From Terrisporobacter othiniensis (GTDB lineage Bacteria; Bacillota; Clostridia; Peptostreptococcales; Peptostreptococcaceae), in assembly GCF_000808015.1 (NCBI RefSeq), contig NZ_JWHR01000102.1, forward strand, positions 1 through 11,516: 11,516 bases of DNA. Direction: 5' to 3'. Position 1 is the stretch's first letter; every line of letters begins with the position of its first letter. Under the pieces are notes generated by a model that worked only from the letters and a program-made list of their open reading frames with translations, had not been told where the DNA came from and searched no databases. The position numbers were made by a program, and so were the translations under genes. Below are positions 1-6,509 of this stretch, one piece after another.

Positions 1-403
1 CAAAAGAAGATAAAAATCCTATAACACCAACTGCTAAGAAAATTATAGCTATAAGTTTTTGTATTTTATAAACACTCCCTTTAAAATTATTTTCTTTATC
101 TGTTATACATATATTATTTATATTTATTTCACTAGTTTGAAAAATAAAACTGCTTATTTCATTTAACATTTGATTTATAAATTCATTGTTTAGGTTGTAT
201 TTATAAATCCATAATATATATATCCCTTGGAAAAAAAGTATGGATATACTTGAAAAAAGATTAACCTTAGATAATATAAATAATAAAAGTAAAGTTAATA
301 GGATACATTTTATTTTGTAGATTTTAGAAGTTTTAATTACTCCTTGTAACTTACAACCATTCTCTTCCTCTATTATTTTTCCATAATGTATAAATACATT
401 ATT
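1..403 (-). pseudogene. 5'-truncated membrane protein fragment, runs off the window
   Basis: A reading frame is open on the minus strand from just after a TGA stop at 404-406 down to base 1, about 134 codons with no end in view. There is no ATG, GTG or TTG near its beginning; the first in-frame ATG comes some 77 codons in. The translation starts with a soluble stretch containing HYGKIIEEENGCKLQG, then has two closely spaced hydrophobic segments, a polar stretch with NNEFINQMLNEISS, and a third hydrophobic segment starting at the window edge. It looks like a conserved hypothetical membrane protein without its N-terminus. The frame starts right after the terminator of the aquaporin operon and I see no promoter or ribosome binding site for it, so I read it as a decayed or truncated gene. 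A frameshift near its start is possible. Function unknown. Confidence 0.4.
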
Positions 404-418
404 TCACAAAAAACAATT

Positions 419-474
419 AAAAAAGGATGCCTCTTTGAATGATTTAGAAATCATTTTGAAGCATCCTCTTTTTA
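419..474 (-). terminator. Rho-independent terminator of the deoxyribose-type operon (bidirectional)
   Basis: A long stem-loop has GGATGC at 425-430 pairing with GCATCC at 461-466. An inner arm, ATGATT pairing with AATCAT, closes a TAGA loop. Runs of A on the left and T on the right give a T-tract for either direction. It lies about 70 bases after the aquaporin stop codon, where the minus-strand operon should end. It also isolates the truncated fragment below position 404. Confidence 0.85.
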
Positions 475-543
475 GCAAATTCTTGACATAAACTGAAAAG
501 AACTACACTCTATAATAGTCTTACGATGACCAAGTCATTGTTG

Positions 544-1371
544 CTATGCTACTTTAGTGCTTGAAAGATTATTTTCTTTTAAGTTTTTTACACTTATCAT
601 ATATAAAGCTCCAAAGGTAATGGCTGAAATTATCATAATTGCCCAAAGTCTAAAGTCTACTATTCCTTCATATAGTGCTGAATGAAGCATTGCTCCTAAA
701 CTTCCTCCCATTATAGGAGCAACTACTGGTATCCATCCATATTTAAAATCTGAAATTCCTTTTCCTGGTATAGGTAATAAAAAATGTGCTATACGAGGAC
801 CTAAGTCACGAGCTGGGTTTATAGCATTTCCAGTTACTCCACCTAAAGATGTTCCTAGTACAAATATTAAGCATCCAACTGCTAATGGATTTACTCCAGC
901 TGCAAAATCATTTATTCCTAAAGCTAATACAACAAATACTAATGCAAAAGTTCCTAAAAACTCACTTATAAAGTTTGTAAAATTATTTCTTATTGCTGGT
1001 GCAGTTACAAATACTGTTAATTTAACAGTTTCATCTTCTGTAGCTTCCCAGTGAGGTAGATACTGTAAATATACTAATAATGCTCCAAACATTCCACCTA
1101 AAACTTGACTTAATAAGTAACCTGGTACTAAAGCCCAATCAAAAGTTCCTTGTATAGCAAAAGCTATTGTAACAGCTGGGTTAAAATGCCCTCCACTTAT
1201 ATCTCCAACTGTATATACTGCAAGAGTAACTGCTGCTGCCCATGCTAAGTTTATTGCCACATTTCCAGCACCATTAGCGCCAGATTTTTTCAAAGAGTTT
1301 CCTGCTAAAACACCACATCCTAAAAATACAATTATTGCAACACCTATAAATTCAGCTATATATACACTCAT
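544..1371 (-). CDS. glpF: Aquaglyceroporin (GlpF-type MIP channel), last gene of a deoxyribose-type operon
   Basis: This is a 275-residue membrane channel of the major intrinsic protein family, which lets glycerol and other small polyols diffuse through the cytoplasmic membrane. Both pore half-helix motifs are present: NPA at residues 64-66 (SGGHFNPAV) and at 185-187 (GNAINPARD). Asp189 after the second NPA is the usual mark of glycerol facilitators rather than strict water channels. After the normal sixth helix there is an extra hydrophobic stretch at about 242-260, followed by a polar tail. The ATG is preceded by AGGGGG 8 bases upstream, and the gene starts only 25 bases after the deoC stop. 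No glycerol kinase or glycerol-3-phosphate dehydrogenase is nearby. From context I infer a pentose, deoxypentose or related substrate rather than glycerol; that part is uncertain, while the family call is firm. Confidence 0.93.
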   Translation of the reverse strand: MSVYIAEFIGVAIIVFLGCGVLAGNSLKKSGANGAGNVAINLAWAAAVTLAVYTVGDISGGHFNPAVTIAFAIQGTFDWALVPGYLLSQVLGGMFGALLVYLQYLPHWEATEDETVKLTVFVTAPAIRNNFTNFISEFLGTFALVFVVLALGINDFAAGVNPLAVGCLIFVLGTSLGGVTGNAINPARDLGPRIAHFLLPIPGKGISDFKYGWIPVVAPIMGGSLGAMLHSALYEGIVDFRLWAIMIISAITFGALYMISVKNLKENNLSSTKVA

Positions 1372-1396
1372 TTTTATATCCCCCTATTTCAACCTA

Positions 1397-2062
1397 TTAA
1401 TATGAGTTTAATTCCATACTTTGATCTTTAGTTACTATTTTAATACCATTACTAGTTCCTATTCTTTTACATCCTAAATCTATATATGCTTTAGCTGTTT
1501 CAAAATCAGAAACTCCACCTGATGCTTTTATTTTTGTATTTTCGCCTATATTATCTTTCATAATTTTTACATCTTCAAGTGTGGCACCACCTATTCCAAA
1601 TCCTGTTGATGTTTTTATAAAATCTATATTAAGTTTTCCGACTAACTTACTTATAGAAACTTTTTCTTCTTCATTTAAATAACAAGTTTCTATAATCACC
1701 TTTAGTAAAACATTTTCCCCACATGCAGATTTTATTTCACTTAATTCTTTTTCTAAGTAATCTAAATCCATTTCTTTTAGAGCAGCTATATTTATTACCA
1801 TATCTATTTCTTTTGCACCATTTTCAATAGCATTTTTAGTTTCAAATACTTTAGTTTCTATTGTATTTGCTCCTAGAGGAAATCCTATTACTGTGCATAC
1901 TTTAACATTACTATCTTTTAACAATTCATGTGAAATTTTTACATTTGCTGGATTTACGCAAACAGATGCAAAATCATATTTTAATGCTTCTTTACATAAT
2001 TTTTCTATATCACTTTTACTTGCCACTGCTTTTAATAATGTATGATCTATATATTTATTCAT
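1397..2062 (-). CDS. deoC: Deoxyribose-phosphate aldolase (DERA)
   Basis: This 221-residue class I aldolase cleaves 2-deoxy-D-ribose-5-phosphate into glyceraldehyde-3-phosphate and acetaldehyde in the cytoplasm. The active site is complete: the Schiff-base lysine is Lys150 in FIKTSTGFG, the proton-relay residues are Asp87 in EIDMVIN and Lys179 in KASGG, and the N-terminus has the family's IDHTLL. The length is normal for the family. The start is set by GGGAGG 8 bases before the ATG; this site begins within the stop codon of the upstream kinase (TAAGGGAGG), so translation of the two is probably coupled. The pairing with a sugar kinase points to breakdown of free deoxyribose; nucleoside phosphorylases and phosphopentomutase, usual in deoxynucleoside salvage operons, are absent here. 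Confidence 0.96.
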   Translation of the reverse strand: MNKYIDHTLLKAVASKSDIEKLCKEALKYDFASVCVNPANVKISHELLKDSNVKVCTVIGFPLGANTIETKVFETKNAIENGAKEIDMVINIAALKEMDLDYLEKELSEIKSACGENVLLKVIIETCYLNEEEKVSISKLVGKLNIDFIKTSTGFGIGGATLEDVKIMKDNIGENTKIKASGGVSDFETAKAYIDLGCKRIGTSNGIKIVTKDQSMELNSY

Positions 2063-2076
2063 TTTATTTTCCTCCC

Positions 2077-3012
2077 TTAAGCCATTGTTAACTCTTTTTC
2101 CATTAATGTATCTATTTCTTTTCTAGTAGGCATAGCTGGTGCTGTTCCTATTTTTGTTACAGATAATGCAGCTAAAGCATTTCCAAATCTAGCAGCTTCA
2201 AATATATCTTTTCCTTCAGATAAAGCTGTAACAAACCCTCCATTAAATGCATCTCCTGCACCTGTTGTATCTACTGCATCTACAGTATACGCTTTTACAA
2301 ATTGTTCTTCTTCTTTACTCTTTACATATACACCTTGTTTTCCTAGAGTTATTACAACATCTTCTATTCCTTTTTCTTGAAGTATTTTAGCTGCTACTTT
2401 GGCATCTTCTACTGTTACAACTTCATATCCAGTAATAATTGATGCTTCTACTTCATTAGGAGTTATTATATCTACTAATTTCAATACATCTTCGCTAATA
2501 TCTTGAACTGGAGCTGGATTTAATATTATAGTTGCATTATTTTCATGAGCTAATTTTATATTAGCTTCTATTGCATCTCTATTTATTTCTAATTGGCTTA
2601 AGAATATATCACAGTTTATAATTGCATCTTTACAAGTTTGTAAATCTTCTTTAGTTATATTATCACAAGCTCCTGATGTTACTACTATTTCATTTTGAGA
2701 TGTTACATCATCAACTATTATTAAAGCTGTACCTGTTTGTAAATTTTCATCTTCAAATATGTATTTAGTATCTAAGCCTTCATTTTTAAAAGTGTTAAGA
2801 GCCATTTCTCCAAATTCATCTTTTCCAACTTTTGATATAAATGTCACATCACAATTTGCTCTTTTTGCTGCTATTGCTTGATTTGAACCTTTTCCTCCTG
2901 GTCCCATTTTAAATGCTAAACCTTTTACTGTTTCTCCTGGTTTAGGTAAATGTGGCGTTCTCGCCATTAAATCAACTATAAAACTTCCTGCTACTGTTAC
3001 TTTCTTTTTCAT
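2077..3012 (-). CDS. rbsK: PfkB-family sugar kinase, annotated as ribokinase but probably a 2-deoxyribokinase
   Basis: This 311-residue PfkB/ribokinase-family enzyme phosphorylates the 5-hydroxyl of a pentose with ATP. Signature 1 is seen as GPGGKGSNQA at about 37-46. Signature 2 is DTTGAGDAFNGG at about 248-259, with catalytic base Asp254. Glu142 in SQLE and Asn186 in TPNE match conserved ribokinase positions. Near the N-terminus it reads GSFIVDL where E. coli ribokinase has GSINADH: the substrate-binding Asp is kept (Asp14) but the Asn two residues before it is Ile12. Deoxyribokinases, as I recall them, also have a hydrophobic residue there (GSNMVDL). With deoC directly downstream, 14 bases away, I favour 2-deoxyribose as substrate, though ribose cannot be excluded. 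AGGGGG lies 9 bases before the ATG. I give the symbol rbsK for the family; deoK may be more accurate. Confidence 0.92.
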   Translation of the reverse strand: MKKKVTVAGSFIVDLMARTPHLPKPGETVKGLAFKMGPGGKGSNQAIAAKRANCDVTFISKVGKDEFGEMALNTFKNEGLDTKYIFEDENLQTGTALIIVDDVTSQNEIVVTSGACDNITKEDLQTCKDAIINCDIFLSQLEINRDAIEANIKLAHENNATIILNPAPVQDISEDVLKLVDIITPNEVEASIITGYEVVTVEDAKVAAKILQEKGIEDVVITLGKQGVYVKSKEEEQFVKAYTVDAVDTTGAGDAFNGGFVTALSEGKDIFEAARFGNALAALSVTKIGTAPAMPTRKEIDTLMEKELTMA

Positions 3013-3051
3013 TTTGAAATTCCCCCTAATTGTTAAAATTTATAGTTAAGT

Positions 3052-4059
3052 TTAATTACTTGCTAGTTTTTCAGAACCTCTTAAAACTACTGTTGGCTTT
3101 AAGATTATGTTTTGAGTAGAGCTTGGCTCATCATCTGAAAGTTTTTTATATAATATGTTGAAACCTATTTTCCCCATTTCTGAGGTTGGTCTTGATACAA
3201 CACTTATATTAAGTCCAACATAGTTAAAAAAGTCTAAATCATCAAATCCTAATATTGATATATCTTCACCTATTTTTATTTTCATTTCATTTAGAGCATT
3301 AATAGCACCTAAAGTCATCATGTTATTACTTATAAATATTGCAGATACATCTTTATTATTTTTAATAATTTCCTTTGTTAAACTATATCCTGAATCTACT
3401 TGAAAATCACCTTCATAAATATTTTTTTCATTTACAGATAATTCATTTGATTCATAAGCTTGCTTATATCCTTCTAACCTTTCTATTCCTGGTTTATATT
3501 GTAGAGGACCTGTAATTATTGCTATTTCTTTATGTCCTTCACTTATCAAAGTATCTACACCATCAAAAGCACCTTTTTTATTATCTATAAATACTCCATC
3601 AAAATCACAAAATCTTAAATCTCTATCTATTAAAATAATTGGTATTTCTAAAGAGTTCATATTTTGAATATGTTTTTTAATAATTTCCATATTATTGTTA
3701 ACAGTTGTAGTTATTATAAGACCAGATATATTCAGGTCTTTTAAAGATTCTATTATATTAATTTCTTTTTCTATTTCTTCATTACTATCAAAGGCTAATA
3801 CATTGCATCCTAATTTACCGGCTTCTTCATTTATTCCTTTTAGTACGTCTGTAAAAAACATATTTGATAAATCTGGAAGTACTACTGCTATATTTTTCAA
3901 TTGTGAGTAACTTTTATCTTCACCTTTTATTTCAGCTATGGCTTTTTTTATTAACTGTCTTGTTTCTTCTTTTACATATCCTGATTTATTTAAATATCTA
4001 GAAACAGTTGCCATAGATACACCTGATTTAATTGCTATATCTTTCACTTTTATATTCAT
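3052..4059 (-). CDS. LacI-family transcriptional regulator
   Basis: This is a 335-residue regulator, the normal length for the LacI/GalR family. Residues 4-23 form the DNA-binding helix-turn-helix (VKDIAIKSGVSMATVSRYLN), followed by the hinge region. The rest is a periplasmic-binding-protein-like sensor domain, from about residue 56 (IAVVLPD) with GFDDLDF at 271-277 and PTSEMGKIGF at 291-300, that would bind the inducer and form dimers. It is the first gene of the operon, directly behind the promoter at 4172-4200, and is followed by the sugar kinase after a 39-base gap. It therefore probably represses its own operon through the CG-centred operator at 4150-4164. A modest GGAAG-type ribosome binding site precedes the ATG. 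The inducer cannot be read from the sequence; deoxyribose or its phosphate is the contextual guess. Confidence 0.93.
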   Translation of the reverse strand: MNIKVKDIAIKSGVSMATVSRYLNKSGYVKEETRQLIKKAIAEIKGEDKSYSQLKNIAVVLPDLSNMFFTDVLKGINEEAGKLGCNVLAFDSNEEIEKEINIIESLKDLNISGLIITTTVNNNMEIIKKHIQNMNSLEIPIILIDRDLRFCDFDGVFIDNKKGAFDGVDTLISEGHKEIAIITGPLQYKPGIERLEGYKQAYESNELSVNEKNIYEGDFQVDSGYSLTKEIIKNNKDVSAIFISNNMMTLGAINALNEMKIKIGEDISILGFDDLDFFNYVGLNISVVSRPTSEMGKIGFNILYKKLSDDEPSSTQNIILKPTVVLRGSEKLASN

Positions 4060-4149
4060 TTTTCTTCCACTTTCTTTTCATTTTTTCCATATTAATTTAT
4101 ATTTTTTATTTCATATTTTCCACATTGCTAAAACGACACTATAATTGAT

Positions 4150-4164
4150 TGTTACCGTTTTCTT
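4150..4164 (-). promoter_or_regulatory. Candidate cre / LacI-family operator at the transcription start
   Basis: Read on the minus strand the site is AAGAAAACGGTAACA, with the central CG typical of LacI-family and CcpA sites. It matches the Bacillus-type catabolite-response consensus WTGNAANCGNWNNCW at all fixed positions except one (A instead of T at position 2). It sits just after the start point predicted from the -10 box, where bound protein would block elongation. A CGTTTT half-site in inverted orientation lies 22 bases downstream (AAAACG at 4130-4135 on the plus strand). It may bind the operon's own LacI regulator, CcpA, or both. Confidence 0.55.
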
Positions 4165-4171
4165 TAATTTA

Positions 4172-4200
4172 ATAATATAGATTTTTTATATTCTAGTCAA
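4172..4200 (-). promoter_or_regulatory. Sigma-A promoter of the LacI-kinase-deoC-glpF operon
   Basis: On the minus strand TTGACT (4195-4200) is followed by a 17-base spacer and TATTAT (4172-4177), an almost ideal sigma-A promoter. The predicted start is near 4165, giving a leader of about 105 bases before the regulator ATG. It is the only good promoter I found upstream of the four closely spaced genes. Confidence 0.75.
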
Positions 4201-4349
4201 TATATATTTTCATATATTTTCATATTATTTTTATTTTATTCCATAATCCTTACATATTATTTTCATATTTTCCAGCTTTATTTTTCATACTTACTATATT
4301 TTTTCACAATTAGAGGAATTTCAATCAACTTCTTTCATATTATACAATA

Positions 4350-4427
4350 CTAATTCTTTTCATTCAAAAGTATAATATTATATTTACCTATAATTTTATA
4401 ATATTTAATATTAAAATATGAAATCAT
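4350..4427 (-). CDS. Possible 25-residue peptide with a strong ribosome binding site
   Basis: The ATG is preceded by AGAGGAG (4434-4440) at 6 bases, one of the best ribosome binding sites in this window. It opens a frame of 25 codons ending in TAG (begins MISYFNIKYYKIIGKYN, ends LLNEKN). The product would be basic and rich in Ile, Tyr, Asn and Lys, as chance translations of AT-rich DNA often are. It lies on the same strand as its neighbours. I see no convincing promoter of its own. It may be a decayed gene start or a true small peptide; I do not recognise it. Confidence 0.25.
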   Translation of the reverse strand: MISYFNIKYYKIIGKYNIILLNEKN

Positions 4428-4552
4428 TTTAAACTCCTCTTTTATTTTCTAAATACAATCCTAAATTCTAAAACAAGGATTTATTACTTATGCATTAACT
4501 CATAATGACTCCTTATATATACTTTTGAAACCCAGTTATTTTTATACAACCT

Positions 4553-4583
4553 AAAAAACTACTAAGCTATAAACTTAGTAGTT
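4553..4583 (-). terminator. Rho-independent terminator after a tiny ORF
   Basis: A perfect 10-base-pair stem (AACTACTAAG at 4557-4566 with CTTAGTAGTT at 4574-4583) has a 7-base loop. On the minus strand it is followed by a run of six T. It stops transcription entering from the right before the catabolic operon promoter, and lies 21 bases after the stop of the 27-residue ORF at 4605-4688. Confidence 0.8.
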
Positions 4584-4604
4584 CCTAATATCATTGAAAA
4601 TAAA

Positions 4605-4688
4605 TTATTCCTCTTTATAATTTGAATTATAGTAATATTCACCCCTATTATTTATTATTACTTTAATTAATTCTTCAAATAATTCCAT
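4605..4688 (-). CDS. Possible 27-residue small protein between two terminators
   Basis: A complete short frame starts with ATG at 4686-4688, reads MELFEELIKVIINNRGEYYY and so on, and ends with TAA. The composition is more protein-like than its AT-rich surroundings: an amphipathic acidic start (ELFEELIKVI) and then a Tyr/Asn-rich tail. An in-frame stop lies a few codons upstream, so the ATG is the only likely start. The ribosome binding site is weak (AAGAAG). A strong terminator follows directly, and another lies about 35 bases upstream. It could be a real small gene fed by read-through or the surviving tail of a lost one. I do not recognise a family. Confidence 0.3.
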   Translation of the reverse strand: MELFEELIKVIINNRGEYYYNSNYKEE

Positions 4689-4722
4689 TATCTTCTTTTA
4701 TATTTTTAATTTCCTTACAATT

Positions 4723-4758
4723 AAAAAGGTCAGATCTCAATTGTGAGACTGACCTTTT
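4723..4758 (-). terminator. Rho-independent terminator of the helicase-PLD operon (bidirectional)
   Basis: AAAGGTCAG at 4725-4733 pairs with the complementary CTGACCTTT ending at 4757. A one-base bulge is followed by an inner TCTCA/TGAGA stem closed by a four-base loop. A runs on the left and T residues on the right allow termination in both directions. It is the first stem with a T-tract after the PLD gene on the minus strand. Confidence 0.8.
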
Positions 4759-4772
4759 ATATTATGCTAGCA

Positions 4773-4842
4773 AAAGTTGACACAGTATGTCAACTTTCGT
4801 ACACCCGAGCACACTTGTACAAGGCACACCAGTGTCTTGTAC
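4773..4842. repeat. Pair of strong adjacent hairpins, unknown function
   Basis: Two inverted repeats lie 19 bases apart. The first is AAAGTTGACA / TGTCAACTTT (4773-4782 and 4788-4797), a perfect 10-base-pair stem with a 5-base loop. The second is GTACAAGGCAC / GTGTCTTGTAC (4817-4827 and 4832-4842), an 11-base-pair stem with one G.T pair and a 4-base loop. Neither has a T-tract directly after it, so neither is a standard terminator. The second stem would carry a G.U pair in plus-strand RNA but a C.A mismatch in minus-strand RNA. The segment is clearly richer in G+C than its surroundings. It lies in the 3' trailer of the helicase-PLD operon. It might be a small mobile repeat, a structured RNA or a protein-binding site. 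Confidence 0.6.
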
Positions 4843-4928
4843 TTACTAACTATCTCCTATTTTAGATTAAATATTTTCTAAATAAATACTATATTTTATA
4901 TAAATCTATGAATATCTCAATCCCATTC

Positions 4929-6497
4929 CTAAAATGTTATTCCATTCTTATCTATCTTCTCACATATATCCAAAAAGCTACCATTTCTCATCAGCAAATC
5001 CCTCAAATAAACTAAGCGCTCATCATTTATCAATTGATCAGCTACACAATCCAAAATCTCTCTAACCTTCTCCTCATGATACTCCAAATTTAACAAACAA
5101 TTTAAATTAGAATAAAAATTACCCTTAAGCATATCTCTACCCAAAGAATTTACTATTTGATCTTCCAAATAATACTTAGCTTCCTTTATACATTCTTTAT
5201 CATTTGTGAGATAAACTGACTCACCCCTTGGTAGATAGTCCCCTCTGTAAGAAAGCCAGTTAAATGAACCTGCTATATGTATTTTATCATCTACAATAAT
5301 CTCTTTGTTGTGATGATTTCCTATCCAGATTACAAATACAGCTGGTAAATTATCTGGTGATTTTATGCTTTTTAATTTTTCCAACAACATTTCAGGTGCT
5401 TTTCTATCTTCATTATTTATATTTCTTGATATTCCCCATGTTATAAATATTTTACAATTCTTCGCCGCTAATTTTTTAATTTTTTTAATCATGTCATCAT
5501 CTACTACTTTTTCTGAAATCCAAGGGGATTGAATATACATTTTCTGCTTAACCATATTAAAAGTTTTGTTAAATTCTTCTTTTATTTCCTTTCCTCTTAT
5601 AATTCTAAGCTTACTTTTTTCATGCTTATTTTCTTTCTTTTCTTGAATAAATTTTTCTTCCAATGAATTTGATTGCTTTATAACAGGCTCTTTTTTAATT
5701 TCATCAGATAAATTAAAATCTTCTTTTTTCAGTGGTTTTATATTACATATTAATTTACTAATCTCATTGTCAAAGGAATTATTTTCAAAGTTCCACACCC
5801 TACATTGCAAAACTTTTTCGACTATATCATATATCCATAATTCAACTATTCTAAAATATGCAATCTCACCGTCTAATTTTTCCATTTCTATGTCTTTTAC
5901 TTCTTGATTTATTACTTTCTTCTCGCATATGATTTTATGACACTTTGCCAATTCTGATATATTATTTTTTAAATCTTCATTTATATTGCAAATTTTATCT
6001 TCAAAATCATTATTCAAATGCAATATATCAATACTTTTATTTTCATAATCTTTCTTTTTATAATCATAAATATTGTTTATATATGGATGATAATAAGCTT
6101 CTAATACATCCTGCTTTTCAAAATCTAAAGATAACTTACTTTTATATAAATTTTTACCCGACTCTGTTGTTATAATATGAGGCAATTTATTCAAATATAA
6201 CATTCCATTTCTTGCCATTTTATCAACATAAGTTTCAATAAATATCTTGTCTAAACCAAGCATTAATGCTATATCATCTATAGTATTATTATTTCCTAAG
6301 TTAGTTAAGCCAATATTCAAAATAAACTCTTCTATAATACTTATACTTCTGTAAACTATTGAATTTATTTTCACCTTGTATTTATGAAAAGGAAGTAACC
6401 ACTCCTTATAATAGATTACTTCCAATTTATCTTCCTTATATTCAATATCTTCTATAATTTTTCCTATGTCCTTAGGATAGTCCTCTATTTTAAACAT
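4929..6497 (-). CDS. Winged-helix-like and PLD-type (HKD) nuclease protein, partner of the SF1 helicase
   Basis: This 522-residue protein is the second gene of the helicase operon. Residues about 66-120 look like a winged helix (TIDDIALMLGLDKIFIETYVDKMARNGMLY is one part, given here by its ends TIDD and GMLY). Residues about 270-298 are charged and probably a linker. The C-terminal part, about 299-450, is a phospholipase-D-type domain with one full catalytic motif: His396, Lys398 and Asp403 in HNKEIIVDD, then GSFNW at 410-414, matching HxK-x4-D-x6-GS. The earlier half of the fold (YIQSPWIS, KIFITWG) lacks an HKD, so two copies would pair to make one active site. Such domains cut nucleic acids in defence proteins. 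AAGGAG lies 8 bases before the ATG, next to the helicase stop TAA 12 bases away. I infer the nuclease effector of a Mokosh-like system; the exact substrate is unknown. Confidence 0.82.
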   Translation of the reverse strand: MFKIEDYPKDIGKIIEDIEYKEDKLEVIYYKEWLLPFHKYKVKINSIVYRSISIIEEFILNIGLTNLGNNNTIDDIALMLGLDKIFIETYVDKMARNGMLYLNKLPHIITTESGKNLYKSKLSLDFEKQDVLEAYYHPYINNIYDYKKKDYENKSIDILHLNNDFEDKICNINEDLKNNISELAKCHKIICEKKVINQEVKDIEMEKLDGEIAYFRIVELWIYDIVEKVLQCRVWNFENNSFDNEISKLICNIKPLKKEDFNLSDEIKKEPVIKQSNSLEEKFIQEKKENKHEKSKLRIIRGKEIKEEFNKTFNMVKQKMYIQSPWISEKVVDDDMIKKIKKLAAKNCKIFITWGISRNINNEDRKAPEMLLEKLKSIKSPDNLPAVFVIWIGNHHNKEIIVDDKIHIAGSFNWLSYRGDYLPRGESVYLTNDKECIKEAKYYLEDQIVNSLGRDMLKGNFYSNLNCLLNLEYHEEKVREILDCVADQLINDERLVYLRDLLMRNGSFLDICEKIDKNGITF

Positions 6498-6509
6498 ATA
6501 TATCTCTCC

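Larger units (their letters stand above)
4060..4928. other. Long AT-rich intergenic region between the defence-like operon and the catabolic operon
   Basis: These 869 bases hold no gene of ordinary size on either strand. They contain the catabolic operon promoter and operator (4150-4200), two possible tiny ORFs (4350-4427 and 4605-4688), two intrinsic terminators (4553-4583 and 4723-4758) and a cluster of two strong hairpins (4773-4842). The stretch 4201-4349 is mostly A+T with many repeats of the type CATATTTTC; I see no further element there. A word repeat, CATATTTTCCA, occurs at 4112-4122 and again at 4265-4275, which may be chance in such DNA. Confidence 0.7.

Noticed and set aside
483..516. 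TTGACA and TATAAT on the plus strand, promoter-like
   Set aside because: The spacer is 22 bases, too long for sigma-A, and no plus-strand gene follows.
3695..4144. Plus-strand frames of about 70 codons opposite the LacI regulator
   Set aside because: They are antisense shadows of a well-supported gene, have no good ribosome binding site and read as low-complexity Phe/Ile/Ser-rich translations.
4201..4560. CRISPR-like or tandem repeat array suggested by many CATATTTTC-like words
   Set aside because: Spacing is irregular and the words are of low complexity; no regular repeat-spacer pattern and no cas genes are present.
5945..6175. Plus-strand frame of 76 codons inside the PLD gene
   Set aside because: It lies opposite a coding region with clear domains; its Tyr/Phe/Leu/Asn-rich product is typical of antisense reading of AT-rich DNA.
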